A stretch of 64,000 nt of DNA from Burkholderiales bacterium (GCA_036262035.1 DATAJS010000031.1:310001-374000), one strand, 5' to 3'. Shown: positions 16,920 to 28,222, counted from the first letter of the stretch. Notes: a model not told the origin generated them from the sequence alone. Numbers and translations: made by a program.

Positions 16920-18764
16920 CTAGTCCGCGAGCCGCTCGCGGATCGCGTTCAGTATGCCTTCGGCGTTGAGGCCGCACGACGCGAGCTGGATCGAAGGGTC
17001 GCCCTGGTCGATGAAGCGGTCCGGCAATCCGAGTTGCAATACCGGGACCGTGACGCGGTGGCGCTCGAGCGCCTCGATCACCGCGCTCCCGGCCCCGCCC
17101 GCAACGACGTTCTCCTCGATGGTTACGAGCAGCTCGTGGCGCCCGGCAAGGTCGAGGACCAGCGACTCGTCGAGCGGTTTGACGTAGCGCATGTTGGCGA
17201 CGGTCGCCTGAAGCTCCTCGGCCGCGGTGAGGCCGGGGTGGAGCATCGAGCCGAACGCGAGGATCGCCACCTTGCGCGCGGCATCGGGCGCCGCTTCGCG
17301 CCGGATCTCGCCCTTGCCGACGGGCACGATCTGCATCGCTTTCTGCGTCGCCACGCCGGGCCCGGTGCCGCGCGGGTAGCGCACCGCAGTCGGCGTATTC
17401 ATCGTGAATGCCGTGTACAGCATCTGCCGGCATTCGTTCTCGTCAGCCGGCGTCATCACCGTCATATTGGGAAGACACCGCAGATAGGAGAGATCGAAGC
17501 TGCCGTTGTGCGTCGCGCCATCCGCGCCGACCAGCCCCGCGCGGTCGATCGCCAGCACGATGGGCAGGTTCTGGATCTGCACGTCGTGGATGAGCTGGTC
17601 GTAGGCGCGCTGAAGGAAGGTCGAGTAGATCGCGACCACCGGCTTCATGCCTTCGCACGCGAGGCCTGCCGCGAAGGTGAGCGCGTGCTGCTCGGCGATG
17701 CCGACGTCGAAATAGCGGTCGGGGAAGCGCGCGGCGAACTGCACGAGGCCCGAGCCTTCGCGCATCGCGGGCGTGATGCCGACGAGGCGCGAGTCGGCTT
17801 CCGCCATGTCGCACAGCCAGTCCCCGAAGATCTGGGTGTACGACTGCTTGCCGCCCGACTTGCCGCCGACGATGCCGTTGGTGTGATCGAACTTCGAGAC
17901 GCCGTGATACAGGACCGGATCGTTTTCCGCGAGCTTGTAGCCCTGTCCCTTGCGCGTGACGACGTGCAGGAACTGCGGCCCGCGCAGGTTCCTGATGTTG
18001 TGCAGCGTCGGGATGAGCGCGTCGAGGTCGTGGCCGTCGATCGGGCCGATGTAGTTGAAGCCGAACTCCTCGAACATCGTGCCGGGGCTCATCATGCCTT
18101 TCACGTGCTCTTCGGCGCGGCGCGCGAGCTCGCCCAGCACGCGCTCGCCCAAACCCCGGGCGGTGTTGTAGACGCGGCCCGACATGAGCCGCGCCAGGTA
18201 CTTGTTGAGCGCGCCCACCGGCGGCGAGATCGACATCTCGTTGTCGTTCAGGATGACGAGCAGGTCGACGTCCATGTCGCCCGCGTTGTTCAGCGCCTCG
18301 AACGCCATGCCGGCGGTCATCGCGCCGTCTCCGATCACCGCGATCGCGCGGCGGCGCTCGCCTTTGAGCTTCGAGGCGACGGCCATGCCCAGGGCGGCGC
18401 TGATCGACGTGCTGGAATGCGCCGTGCCGAAAGTGTCGTATTCGCTTTCGTCGCGCCGCGGAAATCCCGAGATGCCTTCCCACATGCGCAGCCGCTTCAT
18501 CCCGGCACGCCGCCCGGTGAGCACCTTGTGCCCGTAGGTCTGGTGGCCGACGTCCCACACGATGCGGTCGTTGGGCGTGTCGAACACGTAGTGCAGGGCT
18601 ATGGTGAGCTCGACGGTGCCGAGGTTCGAAGAGAGATGGCCTCCCGTCTGGCTCACCGATTCGAGCAGGAACTGGCGCAGCTCGTCGGCAAGGCGCCGCA
18701 GCTGGCTTCGTTCCAGCTGGCGCAAGTCATGGGGATAGGAAATTCCGTCCAGTAGCTCGTACAT
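16920..18764 (-). CDS. dxs: 1-deoxy-D-xylulose-5-phosphate synthase
   Basis: Thiamine-diphosphate enzyme that condenses pyruvate and glyceraldehyde 3-phosphate, the entry step of the MEP isoprenoid pathway. 614 aa. The ThDP motif [16 protein letters not shown] is near residue 150; the catalytic Glu of the second domain is in [20 protein letters not shown] is typical of DXS. Forms xseB-ispA-dxs with the two genes upstream, so precursor and prenyl chain synthesis are coupled. Confidence 0.97.
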   Translation of the reverse strand: MYELLDGISYPHDLRQLERSQLRRLADELRQFLLESVSQTGGHLSSNLGTVELTIALHYVFDTPNDRIVWDVGHQTYGHKVLTGRRAGMKRLRMWEGISGFPRRDESEYDTFGTAHSSTSISAALGMAVASKLKGERRRAIAVIGDGAMTAGMAFEALNNAGDMDVDLLVILNDNEMSISPPVGALNKYLARLMSGRVYNTARGLGERVLGELARRAEEHVKGMMSPGTMFEEFGFNYIGPIDGHDLDALIPTLHNIRNLRGPQFLHVVTRKGQGYKLAENDPVLYHGVSKFDHTNGIVGGKSGGKQSYTQIFGDWLCDMAEADSRLVGITPAMREGSGLVQFAARFPDRYFDVGIAEQHALTFAAGLACEGMKPVVAIYSTFLQRAYDQLIHDVQIQNLPIVLAIDRAGLVGADGATHNGSFDLSYLRCLPNMTVMTPADENECRQMLYTAFTMNTPTAVRYPRGTGPGVATQKAMQIVPVGKGEIRREAAPDAARKVAILAFGSMLHPGLTAAEELQATVANMRYVKPLDESLVLDLAGRHELLVTIEENVVAGGAGSAVIEALERHRVTVPVLQLGLPDRFIDQGDPSIQLASCGLNAEGILNAIRERLAD

Positions 18765-18802
18765 CGGCGGTAGTTTGTGCGCAGCGGCGGTCAGCCGCGT
18801 GC

Positions 18803-19699
18803 TTAGAATTTTCGAAGGACGATGAAGTCCGCGAGTTGTCGCAATCTCACCGCGCGCTCGCCGAAGCCTTCGAGCGCGGAAAGAGCATCGTGACGCAGCG
18901 CTTCGGCGAACTTCTTCGATTCGGTGACGCCCAGCGCGCTCACGTAAGTCGGTTTGTTGCGCTCCGCATCCTTGCCCGCGGTCTTGCCGAGGGTCGCGGT
19001 AGGCGCTTCGGCGTCGAGCACGTCGTCGACGACCTGGAACGCGAGCCCGATCAGCTTGGCGAAGCGATCGAGCTCGGCGAGCTCGCTCTCACCGAGGCCG
19101 TGGCCGCAGTGCGCGCCGAGCAGCACCGACGCGCGGATCAGCGCACCCGTCTTGTGGATGTGCATGAGCTCGAGCTCCGGCACGGACAGCTTCTTGCCCA
19201 CCGAATCGAGATCGATCGCCTGGCCGCCCGCCATGCCGCGCGACCCCGCGGCGGTCGCGAGCAGCTTCACCATGTGCAGCTGGTCGACGCTGTGCTCGGC
19301 GAGGCGGTATTCGCCGAGGAGCTGCAAAGCGAGGCTTTGCAGCGCATCGCCCACCAGGAGCGCGGTCGCCTCGTCGTACTCGACGTGGACGGTGGGCTTG
19401 CCGCGGCGGAGCACGTCGTCGTCCATGCACGGCAGATCGTCGTGCACGAGCGAATACGCGTGGATCAGCTCGACCGCGGCGCCGGCGAGCGCGACGCGCT
19501 CGATGTCGGCTTCGGAGAGCTCGCCGCCGGCGAACGCGAGCAGCGGCCGCACGCGCTTACCCGAGCCGAGCACCGCATATCGCATCGCAGCGTGGAGGCG
19601 CTCCGGGACGATCTTGGCCGACGGCAGGACGGTCTCCAGCAACGTCTCGATACGAGCCTGGCGGGCAGCCGCCCAGCTCTGGAAGTCGGGCGCGTCCAT
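18803..19699 (-). CDS. ispA: Farnesyl diphosphate synthase
   Basis: Short-chain trans-prenyltransferase, 298 aa. The first Asp-rich motif D-D-L-P-C-M-D-D-D lies near residue 93 and the second, D-D-V-L-D, near 230. The two residues between the aspartates and the length indicate a bacterial type II FPP synthase. The start codon shares a base with the xseB stop, so the two are translationally coupled. Confidence 0.95.
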   Translation of the reverse strand: MDAPDFQSWAAARQARIETLLETVLPSAKIVPERLHAAMRYAVLGSGKRVRPLLAFAGGELSEADIERVALAGAAVELIHAYSLVHDDLPCMDDDVLRRGKPTVHVEYDEATALLVGDALQSLALQLLGEYRLAEHSVDQLHMVKLLATAAGSRGMAGGQAIDLDSVGKKLSVPELELMHIHKTGALIRASVLLGAHCGHGLGESELAELDRFAKLIGLAFQVVDDVLDAEAPTATLGKTAGKDAERNKPTYVSALGVTESKKFAEALRHDALSALEGFGERAVRLRQLADFIVLRKF

Positions 19700-19938
19700 T
19701 ACTGTTCCGCCGCGCCGAACGTGCGCAGAACGTCGTCCTCGAGGATCCTGACCTGCTGTTGAGCGTCCTGCAGCGCGGCCTGGCAGAACTTCAGGAGCTC
19801 GGCGCCGCGCTTGTACGCCGCGAGAGACTGTTCGAGCGGCATCTGCCCGGCCTCCATACTGGCGACGATTTTCTCGAGCTCGGTGAGGGCCGATTCGAAA
19901 GTGGCCTCCTGCTCGGGGGGCTTGCCGGGGGTGGGCAT
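19699..19938 (-). CDS. xseB: Exodeoxyribonuclease VII small subunit
   Basis: 79 aa, usual length. F-E-S-A-L-T-E-L-E-K-I-V near residue 14 and L-E-Q-S-L-A-A-Y-K-R-G near 40 are the family's two conserved helical blocks. Partner of XseA (not in the window). First gene of the xseB-ispA-dxs operon, as in many proteobacteria. Confidence 0.93.
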   Translation of the reverse strand: MPTPGKPPEQEATFESALTELEKIVASMEAGQMPLEQSLAAYKRGAELLKFCQAALQDAQQQVRILEDDVLRTFGAAEQ

Positions 19939-19962
19939 TCGGGGTACCTGACGAAACCGTAA

Positions 19963-19992
19963 AGATTAGCGCAATCAGTGATTTGCGGTCAA
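19963..19992 (-). promoter_or_regulatory. Sigma-70 promoter of xseB-ispA-dxs
   Basis: On the minus strand TTGACC (19987-19992) and TAATCT (19963-19968) are 18 nt apart and end 25 nt before the xseB start. Confidence 0.6.
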
Positions 19993-20291
19993 TCTAAAGG
20001 AGGGGCCGCGAGTGCTCTGCGACGACGCGAGCTTCGTTCGCGTGCATCGGCGCACGTAATCCGCGCGGCCTTCTCACGCGTTGTGCAATTGAACCCGGCG
20101 CGGCTGGAAAAACCGGTTGCCCGGCCCGATATGTGCCGCTTGCCCACGTGCGCTAGTCGGGCAAAATCGGTTGCCTTTTCAAGACCTTTGGGAAAAAATA
20201 GCGCCTCTTTCGCGGGGGCGCCCAGTCGTCACGCCGAGGCTGGCCACATCGGCGACGATCGCCTTCACTCCTTCACGAACGACCACTCTGC
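19993..20291. other. Gap between xseB promoter and Rieske oxygenase gene
   Basis: About 300 bp upstream of the oxygenase gene. Open frames here have no recognisable protein features. The stretch must contain the oxygenase promoter, but I see no box pair good enough to call. No repeats or RNA gene noticed. Confidence 0.4.
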
Positions 20292-21395
20292 ATGTCAGAC
20301 CTTTCCAGCGTCGCTGCACTGGGCAGTGACTCCTCGCAATTGCCGATCGGCTGGTACTTCGATCCCGCGCTCTACGAGATCGAGAAACGCATCTTCTTCG
20401 AGCGCGGCCCGGGCTATGTCGGTCACGAGCTCATGGTGCCGAACGCGGGCGATTACCACGCGCTGGCGTGGATGGGCGATGCCAAGGCGCTGGTGCGCAA
20501 CGATCATGGCGTCGAGCTCCTGTCGAACATCTGCCGCCATCGCCAGGCGGTGATGCTGCGCGGCCGGGGCGCGGTCCGCAACATCGTCTGCCCGCTGCAC
20601 CGCTGGACCTACGGCCTGGACGGGCGCCTCATCGGCGCCCCGCAGTTCGAGGAGAATCCCTGCCTCGACCTCGCGAAGTCCAAGCTCACGGACTGGAACG
20701 GACTGCTGTTCGCGGGCCAGCGCCGGGTGGCGGACGATCTCGCCGCGCTGGGCGTGGCGAAAGATCTCGATTTCTCGGGCTTCGTATACGACCGCACCGA
20801 GATCGACGAATACGCGTGCAACTGGAAGACCTTCATCGAGGTTTACCTCGAGGATTATCACGTCGAGCCGTTCCACCCCGGGCTCGGCAATTTCGTCGAT
20901 GTCCGCGATCTGTCCTGGGAGTTCGGCGACTGGTACAGCGTCCAGACGTGCGGGGTGAAGCGCGGACTCGGGCGTCCCGGCAGCAAGGTCTACCAGCGCT
21001 GGCACGATGAAGTCCTGCGTTACGCCGCAGGCCGCCAGCCGGCTCACGGCGCGATCTGGCTCACCTACTTTCCCAACATCATGGTCGAGTGGTATCCGCA
21101 TTCCCTGGTGATCAGCACGCTGGTGCCGCGCGGTCCCGAGGCGTGCACGAACGTGGTGGAGTTCTACTATCCCGAGGACATCGCGCTCTTCGAGCGCGAG
21201 TTCGTCGAGGCGGAGCAGGCGGCCTACCGCGAGACCGCGGTGGAAGACGCGGAGATCATTGAGCGCATGACCGCGGGCCGGCGCGCATTGCTGCAACAGG
21301 GCATCGACGAGAGCGGCCCCTATCAGTCACCGCTGGAAGACGGCATGCGGCATTTCCACCAGTTCATCCGGCGCGAGCTGCAGCCTCACCTGTGA
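20292..21395 (+). CDS. Rieske-type aromatic ring-hydroxylating oxygenase, alpha subunit
   Basis: 367 aa. The N-terminal Rieske domain ligates a [2Fe-2S] cluster through C-R-H (N-I-C-R-H-R) and C-P-L-H (about residues 76-100). The catalytic domain has D-Y-H-V-E-P-F-H, the two-His part of the mononuclear iron site with the family's four-residue spacing. Such enzymes hydroxylate aromatic or other ring substrates using electrons from a reductase. No reductase or beta subunit is adjacent, so the substrate cannot be named. A Rieske oxygenase next to xseB-ispA-dxs is, to my knowledge, a recurring arrangement in Burkholderiales, which argues for a core rather than a xenobiotic role. Confidence 0.85.
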   Translation: MSDLSSVAALGSDSSQLPIGWYFDPALYEIEKRIFFERGPGYVGHELMVPNAGDYHALAWMGDAKALVRNDHGVELLSNICRHRQAVMLRGRGAVRNIVCPLHRWTYGLDGRLIGAPQFEENPCLDLAKSKLTDWNGLLFAGQRRVADDLAALGVAKDLDFSGFVYDRTEIDEYACNWKTFIEVYLEDYHVEPFHPGLGNFVDVRDLSWEFGDWYSVQTCGVKRGLGRPGSKVYQRWHDEVLRYAAGRQPAHGAIWLTYFPNIMVEWYPHSLVISTLVPRGPEACTNVVEFYYPEDIALFEREFVEAEQAAYRETAVEDAEIIERMTAGRRALLQQGIDESGPYQSPLEDGMRHFHQFIRRELQPHL

Positions 21396-21445
21396 ATCCG
21401 GGCGCCGCGGGCCGAACGTTTCGAAACGCGGACTGACTGGCCGAT

Positions 21446-22285
21446 ATGTTCACGACCCTCATCAGCGCCGAAGAGCTCGCGGCGAATCTCCGTAAACCCG
21501 ATTGGGCGATCTTCGATTGCCGGCACGATCTGGCCGATTACGAGCATGGCCGCCGGGCCTATCGCGAGTCGCACATACCCGGCGCGGCCTTCGTGCACCT
21601 CGACGAGGATCTCTCGGGCCCCAAGACGGGCGGCAACGGGCGGCACCCGCTGCCCCACTCGCGGACGTTCGCGCTGAGGCTCGGCGCCCTCGGCGTCGGC
21701 AATACGACGCAAGTGGTCGCCTACGACGCCAGCGGCGGCTATTACGGCGCACGGCTGTGGTGGATGCTGCGCTGGCTCGGCCACACCCGCGTCGCGGTGC
21801 TGGACGGCGGCTGGCAGCGGTGGACGCAGCGCGGCTTCGAAGTCTCGACCGAGGTTCCTGTCCCCCAGCCGACCACGTTCGCGATACTGGCGCGCCCGCG
21901 CGCGGCCGTGGACGCGGCCTTCGTCGCGTCGCACCTCGATGACGCAAAGACCCTCGTCGTGGATGCTCGGAGCCCCGACCGCTTCAGGGGCGAGAACGAG
22001 ACGCTCGATCCCGTCGCCGGTCACATTCCCGGCGCCGCGAACCGCTTCTTCCGGCTGAACCTGGCCGAGGATGGCTCGTTCAAGCCGCCCGAGCGTCTGC
22101 GGGGTGAGTTCGAAGCGTTACTGGGGGGACGAGAGGCTGCTGCGGTGGTGCATCAATGCGGGTCCGGTGTGACCGCCTGCCATAACCTGCTCGCGATGGA
22201 GCACGCAGGCCTGGCAGGCTCCCGGCTTTACCCCGGATCGTGGAGCGAGTGGGTCAGCGATCGCTCCCGGCCTGTGACGCGCTGA
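21446..22285 (+). CDS. Tandem-rhodanese sulfurtransferase (3-mercaptopyruvate type)
   Basis: 279 aa with two rhodanese domains (about 1-135 and 150-279). Cys238 in C-G-S-G-V-T is the persulfide-forming residue; this loop is typical of 3-mercaptopyruvate sulfurtransferases, whereas thiosulfate enzymes usually have C-R-x-G. The interdomain G-H-I-P-G-A motif is present. It is 50 bp downstream of the Rieske oxygenase gene and may be cotranscribed. No signal peptide, so cytoplasmic. Confidence 0.88.
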   Translation: MFTTLISAEELAANLRKPDWAIFDCRHDLADYEHGRRAYRESHIPGAAFVHLDEDLSGPKTGGNGRHPLPHSRTFALRLGALGVGNTTQVVAYDASGGYYGARLWWMLRWLGHTRVAVLDGGWQRWTQRGFEVSTEVPVPQPTTFAILARPRAAVDAAFVASHLDDAKTLVVDARSPDRFRGENETLDPVAGHIPGAANRFFRLNLAEDGSFKPPERLRGEFEALLGGREAAAVVHQCGSGVTACHNLLAMEHAGLAGSRLYPGSWSEWVSDRSRPVTR

Positions 22286-22448
22286 CGCGCGCCAGCAGGC
22301 CGTCTTCGCCGCCGGTGACGATCGCGGCGAGGATCGCGAGCGCAAGAATCGTCAGCAGGCCCGCCGCGCAGCGGCGCAACACCGCTCGCGCGTCGACCGG
22401 ATCGGGATACGCCTCTTCGAGGCGGCGTCGTTCTACGGAGCTGATCAT
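22254..22448 (-). CDS. Small single-span membrane protein, unknown
   Basis: 64 aa with one hydrophobic segment (about residues 29-47, L-L-T-I-L-A-L-A-I-L-A-A-I-V-T). GGAGAG lies 7 nt upstream of ATG 22448. Its 3' end overlaps the converging sulfurtransferase gene by 32 bp. Probably cotranscribed with the 22467-22736 gene. No family recognised; the case for a real gene is the ribosome-binding site and the hydrophobic pattern. Confidence 0.45.
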   Translation of the reverse strand: MISSVERRRLEEAYPDPVDARAVLRRCAAGLLTILALAILAAIVTGGEDGLLARVSASQAGSDR

Positions 22449-22466
22449 GGCGTCGCTCTCCGGTTC

Positions 22467-22736
22467 TCAGAAAGTCGGGGCGTCGATCGACTGGGCGTTC
22501 GCGCTGATCGGGTAACGCTCGTGGAACGGGCGCTCGGAAGACTGCTCGACGATCTGGGTCGGCGCGGCGTTGGCGACCGACTCGAGCGCGTTGGGGGTGG
22601 TCAACAGAAGCGCCGCCGCGCCGCACGCGACGAAGACCATGGCGGTCAGCACCGCGACGAGCTCGACGGTTCCGCCGCCTGCGATCGCTACGTTCATCGT
22701 TTCGGTGGCGGCTTGCGACGTGAGTTTCGCTTTCAT
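22467..22736 (-). CDS. Small single-span membrane protein, unknown
   Basis: 89 aa. A hydrophobic segment (about residues 25-46, E-L-V-A-V-L-T-A-M-V-F-V-A) is followed by a polar 40-residue tail. AGGAG lies 8 nt upstream of ATG 22736. It precedes the 64-aa membrane protein gene by 18 bp, suggesting a two-gene transcript. No family recognised. Confidence 0.5.
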   Translation of the reverse strand: MKAKLTSQAATETMNVAIAGGGTVELVAVLTAMVFVACGAAALLLTTPNALESVANAAPTQIVEQSSERPFHERYPISANAQSIDAPTF

Positions 22737-22948
22737 GATGACGTCTCCTGTGATCGAAGCGTGGTGGTTTACGGATACGACGGACGAAATCCAGGAGCGA
22801 ATTGTTCACGTGCGAGCGCAGCGACGAAATACGTCGCTGCGGCTAGTTCCATGCATATAGTCCCCGGATGGCACGCTCGTTGCGGAGAGCGCGGCACTGC
22901 TCTTCACGGAGCGTGGAACCGCTCGCAGATCACGAGCGCTCGAGCACG

Positions 22949-23344
22949 ATGTTGAAGAGCTACGCCGCCGACGCGGTGCTGTTCGTGCACTTCGCGTTCG
23001 TGCTGTTCGTCACGGGCGGCCTTGCGGCGATCTGGCTCGGCGCGATCTTTCGCTGGCAGTGGGTGCGAAAACGCACATTCCGCTGGCTGCATCTCGCGGC
23101 AATCTGCTTCGTTGCGGCGGAGGCATTGGCAGGTGTGGCGTGCCCGCTGACGTTGTGGGAGGACGCCCTTCGGGGGCGCGGCAGCGATGTCGGGTTCATC
23201 GCGCGGTGGGTACGCAGCGTGATGTTTTACGAGCTGCCGGAATGGGTATTCACGATGGCTTACGTCGGTTTTGCCGCGCTCGTCGTCGTGACTTTTTTGT
23301 TGGTCCCGATCGAGCGCCGATCACCAAAGAAAACGGGCGCCTGA
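22949..23344 (+). CDS. DUF2784 family membrane protein
   Basis: 131 aa with four predicted membrane segments (about residues 8-30, 42-62, 83-100 and 104-125). The first helix, D-A-V-L-F-V-H-F-A-F-V-L-F-V, and the loop C-P-L-T-L-W-E are typical of DUF2784. Function unknown. ATG 22949 starts at the first helix and is preferred over upstream in-frame starts. Its stop codon lies in the loop of a terminator that serves the opposite strand. Confidence 0.8.
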   Translation: MLKSYAADAVLFVHFAFVLFVTGGLAAIWLGAIFRWQWVRKRTFRWLHLAAICFVAAEALAGVACPLTLWEDALRGRGSDVGFIARWVRSVMFYELPEWVFTMAYVGFAALVVVTFLLVPIERRSPKKTGA

Positions 23345-23352
23345 GCGCCCGT
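23326..23352 (-). terminator. Intrinsic terminator after fccB
   Basis: Perfect 8-bp stem ACGGGCGC (23333-23340) / GCGCCCGT (23345-23352). Read leftwards it is followed by TTTTCTTT; read rightwards there is no T run. Confidence 0.7.
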
Positions 23353-23372
23353 GCGTCTTCGTCCGGCGCCCG

Positions 23373-24665
23373 TTACGCGAGACTGTCGGTCCAGATGTTC
23401 CTGGCCCAGCCCCACGCATACTGAGCTTCGAGCTCGCTCGCCTTGCCGGAGACGCCGCCGCCTTTCTGCGGCACGAGCGTCTTGTCCTTGGCATCGTAGG
23501 CGTGCACCGACGCGACGTGCATCGCGCTGTTGCCGCTCACGAAGCTGTAGCACGTGTTCATGATCACCGGGTGCGGGTCGACCGGCTGGCCTTTCAGCAG
23601 CGCGATCACCGCGGCCGCGCACAGCTTGCCGTGCTGGTTGGCCATGCTCGCGGACTTGGGCATCGCGGACGCCGAGAGCGTTGCATCGCCCAGCACGTGT
23701 ATGCCTTTGACCGCGAGCGACTCGGCGGTGAGCCAGTCGACGCCGCACCAGCGCTGGTTCGCGGTGATGAGGCCGGTCTTCTGCGCGATGTCGGCCGCCC
23801 GCTGCGGCGGAACGACGTTGATGACGTCGCCTTTGACGTCGTCGAACTGCAGCTTGACCGTCATACCCTTGATGTCGACGTCGGCGATCTCGCTGTTCGG
23901 GCGGTAATCGATCATGCCTTTGTACAGCCCGTCCCACGCGGCGACGAAGAGGCCTTTCTTCGACACGATGTCCGGATTGGCGTCGAGCACGATGATCTTC
24001 GAGCGCGGCTTGGCGCGCTTGAAGTAGTCGGCGACCTGGCAGACGCGCTCGTACGGTCCGGGCGGGCAGCGATAGGGCTGAGTCGGGATCTGCAGCACGT
24101 ACACCCCGCCGTCGCGCATCGCTTCGAGCTGCTTTCGGAGCAGCACCGTCTGCTCGCCGGCTTTCCACGCATGCGGGATGCGCTGTTGCGCTTCGGCGGT
24201 TCGCAACGACGGAATGCCGTCGTACATGAGCTCGACCCCGGGGGAGAGAATCAGGCGCTCGTACGAGATCGCCGCGCCGCGCGCGAGGCGCACCTGGCGC
24301 TTGCCAGGATCGATCCCGACGACTTCGTCCTGGACCACGCGCACGCCGCGCGAGCGCAGGCCGTCGTAGCCGAACGTGATCTCCTGCATCGTCGTGTTCC
24401 CGGCGAGCACGAGGTTGCTGATCGGGCACGAGATGAAGGTCGGGTTGCGCTCGACGAGCACGACGTCGATATCCGGCGCCCACATCCGGATGTACTTGGC
24501 CGCGGCTCCGCCGCCGAAGCCGCCGCCAATGACGACGACACGGGCGCCGGCGGGAACCGCGTCCGAAGCGCCGGACGACGCCCCCATCGATTCACAACCC
24601 GCCAGCGCGGCGGCGCCGGCGCCGGCGGACATCCACGAGAGAAATTCGCGTCGGGAGACTGACAT
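23373..24665 (-). CDS. fccB: Flavocytochrome c sulfide dehydrogenase, flavoprotein subunit
   Basis: Oxidises sulfide in the periplasm and passes electrons to its cytochrome c partner. 430 aa. A Tat-like leader (S-R-R-E-F-L at 4-9 followed by a hydrophobic stretch and a lipobox-like L-A-G-C at about 24) precedes the FAD-binding domain, with V-V-I-G-G-G-F-G-G-G near 45. Redox-active cysteines are expected in F-I-S-C-P-I-S and R-C-P-P-G-P-Y-E-R-V-C. The C-terminal FCSD domain has the W-G-W-A-R-N-I-W end. It follows the cytochrome gene by 9 bp. No sox genes in the window. Confidence 0.9.
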   Translation of the reverse strand: MSVSRREFLSWMSAGAGAAALAGCESMGASSGASDAVPAGARVVVIGGGFGGGAAAKYIRMWAPDIDVVLVERNPTFISCPISNLVLAGNTTMQEITFGYDGLRSRGVRVVQDEVVGIDPGKRQVRLARGAAISYERLILSPGVELMYDGIPSLRTAEAQQRIPHAWKAGEQTVLLRKQLEAMRDGGVYVLQIPTQPYRCPPGPYERVCQVADYFKRAKPRSKIIVLDANPDIVSKKGLFVAAWDGLYKGMIDYRPNSEIADVDIKGMTVKLQFDDVKGDVINVVPPQRAADIAQKTGLITANQRWCGVDWLTAESLAVKGIHVLGDATLSASAMPKSASMANQHGKLCAAAVIALLKGQPVDPHPVIMNTCYSFVSGNSAMHVASVHAYDAKDKTLVPQKGGGVSGKASELEAQYAWGWARNIWTDSLA

Positions 24666-24674
24666 CGCTCGCTC

Positions 24675-25013
24675 CTAATTGGCCTTGGGCGGGGTGCGCG
24701 CCGCGGCGGGCTTCAACGTCGCGATGTAGGCCGCGATGAGCTTGAGCTGCTCGTCGGTATAGCCCCTCGCCTGCTGGTGCATGATGGTGGCGGGACGCTT
24801 GCCGCTCTGGAAATCCTTCATCGTCTGAAAGAGCTCCGCCGAATCGCGCCCGGCAAGACCCGGCGGTACGCCGCCGACGCTGTTGCCGCCCGTTCCATGG
24901 CAGGTGAAGCACGCGGCGGAGAGATTGCGGCCCGCATTCGGATCCTGCGCCGCGGCAGGCGTGAAGTGCACGGCACCCGCAATCGCGAGCGCGCACGTCA
25001 TGAAGGGTTTCAT
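24675..25013 (-). CDS. fccA: Class I cytochrome c, probable FCSD electron-accepting subunit
   Basis: 112 aa from ATG 25013. A signal peptide (residues 1-22, ending P-A-A-A) precedes one haem site, C35-F-T-C-H39, with a distal Met candidate in A-T-I-M-H. Only one haem, whereas classical FccA can have two. The position just before fccB suggests it takes electrons from the sulfide-oxidising flavoprotein and donates to the respiratory chain. Confidence 0.85.
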   Translation of the reverse strand: MKPFMTCALAIAGAVHFTPAAAQDPNAGRNLSAACFTCHGTGGNSVGGVPPGLAGRDSAELFQTMKDFQSGKRPATIMHQQARGYTDEQLKLIAAYIATLKPAAARTPPKAN

Positions 25014-25048
25014 TGTTCTCGTCCCCGGCAAAAGTGCCGGGCCATTAT

Positions 25049-25089
25049 AAACAAAAGCCCCGGTGGCCTTTCAGACCAACCGGGGCTTT
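25049..25089 (-). terminator. Intrinsic terminator after clpA
   Basis: 11-bp stem AAAGCCCCGGT (25054-25064) / ACCGGGGCTTT (25079-25089); read leftwards the hairpin is followed by TTGTTTATAA. It separates clpA from fccAB on the same strand. Confidence 0.75.
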
Positions 25090-25117
25090 GCTTATGCCGT
25101 TGTCTTGACCGAAAGCG

Positions 25118-27379
<2,262 letters not shown>

Positions 27380-27395
27380 CTGAGTCGCTTCACCT

Positions 27396-27704
27396 TCAAT
27401 TTTCTTCCATCACACACTGTAACGGATGCTGATGCTGTTTGGCGTACGACCGCACCTGTTCGACCTTGGTTGCGGCGACGTCCTTGGGATAGATGCCGCA
27501 GACCCCCATTCCCTCCCGGTGCACCTTGAGCATGACCTGCGTGGCCCGTTCGCGGGAAAGCAGGAAGAATTTCTGCAGCACCAGAACGACGAAATCCATG
27601 GGCGTGTAGTCGTCGTTCAGCAGCATCACCTTGAACATCGAAGGTGGCTTGGTCCGGCTCTTCTTGGCCTCCAGGACCGTGTCTTCGCTGCGCCTCGTTG
27701 CCAT
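27396..27704 (-). CDS. clpS: ATP-dependent Clp protease adaptor ClpS
   Basis: 102 aa adaptor that recognises N-degron residues and hands substrates to ClpA. Contains the conserved [12 protein letters not shown] block and the [10 protein letters not shown] pocket region. Operon clpS-clpA, divergent from the cold-shock gene, as commonly seen in proteobacteria. Confidence 0.96.
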   Translation of the reverse strand: MATRRSEDTVLEAKKSRTKPPSMFKVMLLNDDYTPMDFVVLVLQKFFLLSRERATQVMLKVHREGMGVCGIYPKDVAATKVEQVRSYAKQHQHPLQCVMEEN

Positions 27705-27799
27705 GCTGAATCAAACGTAAAACCCAATGCTTCACGGGCTATTTTGGACGGAATCCCGGAAAGATCAAGTACATTCCCGGATACTTCCGGTGAGTATAC

Positions 27800-27828
27800 T
27801 TGACTTCCCGTTTTAGATAGCCTAGAAA
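27800..27828 (+). promoter_or_regulatory. Sigma-70 promoter of the cold-shock gene
   Basis: TTGACT (27800-27805) and TAGAAA (27823-27828) with a 17-nt spacer. Transcription would begin near 27835, leaving an untranslated leader of roughly 110 nt before the csp start. Confidence 0.6.
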
Positions 27829-27903
27829 GCAATCGGGTGTTTGGCTTCAAGTTTCCGCAGGACCGGCAGGCCTTTAGCGACAGCTTGAAAATCCAGACAG
27901 GTG

Positions 27904-27925
27904 CGGGCGTGGGGCCCGTTTTTTT
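27904..27925 (+). terminator. Terminator-like hairpin in the csp leader (possible attenuator)
   Basis: Stem CGGGC (27904-27908) / GCCCG (27914-27918) with a GTGGG loop and seven T directly after it (27919-27925), only 18 nt before the cold-shock start codon and after its promoter. It could end a short leader RNA or control read-through. Confidence 0.6.
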
Positions 27926-27943
27926 GCAGCTGAGGGAATGTGT

Positions 27944-28147
27944 ATGGCAACTGGTACGGTGAAATGGTTCAATGACGCGAAGGGTTATGGCTTCATTACC
28001 CCGGACGACGGCAGCGAAGATCTCTTCGCGCACTTCTCCGCCATCCAGATGGGAGGCTTCAAAACCCTGAAGGAAGGCCAGAAAGTATCGTTCGAAGTCA
28101 CACAAGGTCCCAAAGGTAAGCAAGCGTCGAATATCCAAGCCCTCTAA
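27944..28147 (+). CDS. Cold-shock domain protein (CspA/CspD family)
   Basis: 67 aa OB-fold single-stranded nucleic-acid chaperone. RNP1 motif K-G-Y-G-F-I-T is at about 15-21 and RNP2-like D-L-F-A-H-F at about 29-34. ATG 27944 ([10 protein letters not shown]) is preferred over ATG 27938 because GAGGGA is 6-7 nt upstream of it and abuts the other. The location beside clpS matches cspD in other proteobacteria. The long leader carries a terminator-like hairpin, so expression may be controlled after initiation. Confidence 0.95.
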   Translation: MATGTVKWFNDAKGYGFITPDDGSEDLFAHFSAIQMGGFKTLKEGQKVSFEVTQGPKGKQASNIQAL

Positions 28148-28185
28148 ACGGTTTGGTCCGGAGCCCCACCGGCCTGCAGAAATAA

Positions 28186-28222
28186 AACAAGCCCACTGAC
28201 CTCGCGGTCGAGTGGGCTTTAC
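28186..28222. terminator. Bidirectional terminator between csp and icd
   Basis: Stem AAGCCCACT (28189-28197) / AGTGGGCTT (28211-28219), T-rich on both sides (TTTACTTT rightwards, TTGTTTTATTT leftwards), serving csp and the converging icd. Confidence 0.75.

Noticed and set aside
14977-17433. 818-aa protein containing RibBA
   Set aside because: The N-terminal 400 residues are an off-frame reading of dxs and folE; RibBA starts at ATG 16233.
16911-18755. 614-codon open frame on the plus strand
   Set aside because: Complement of dxs; low-complexity translation rich in Arg, His, Val and Asp.
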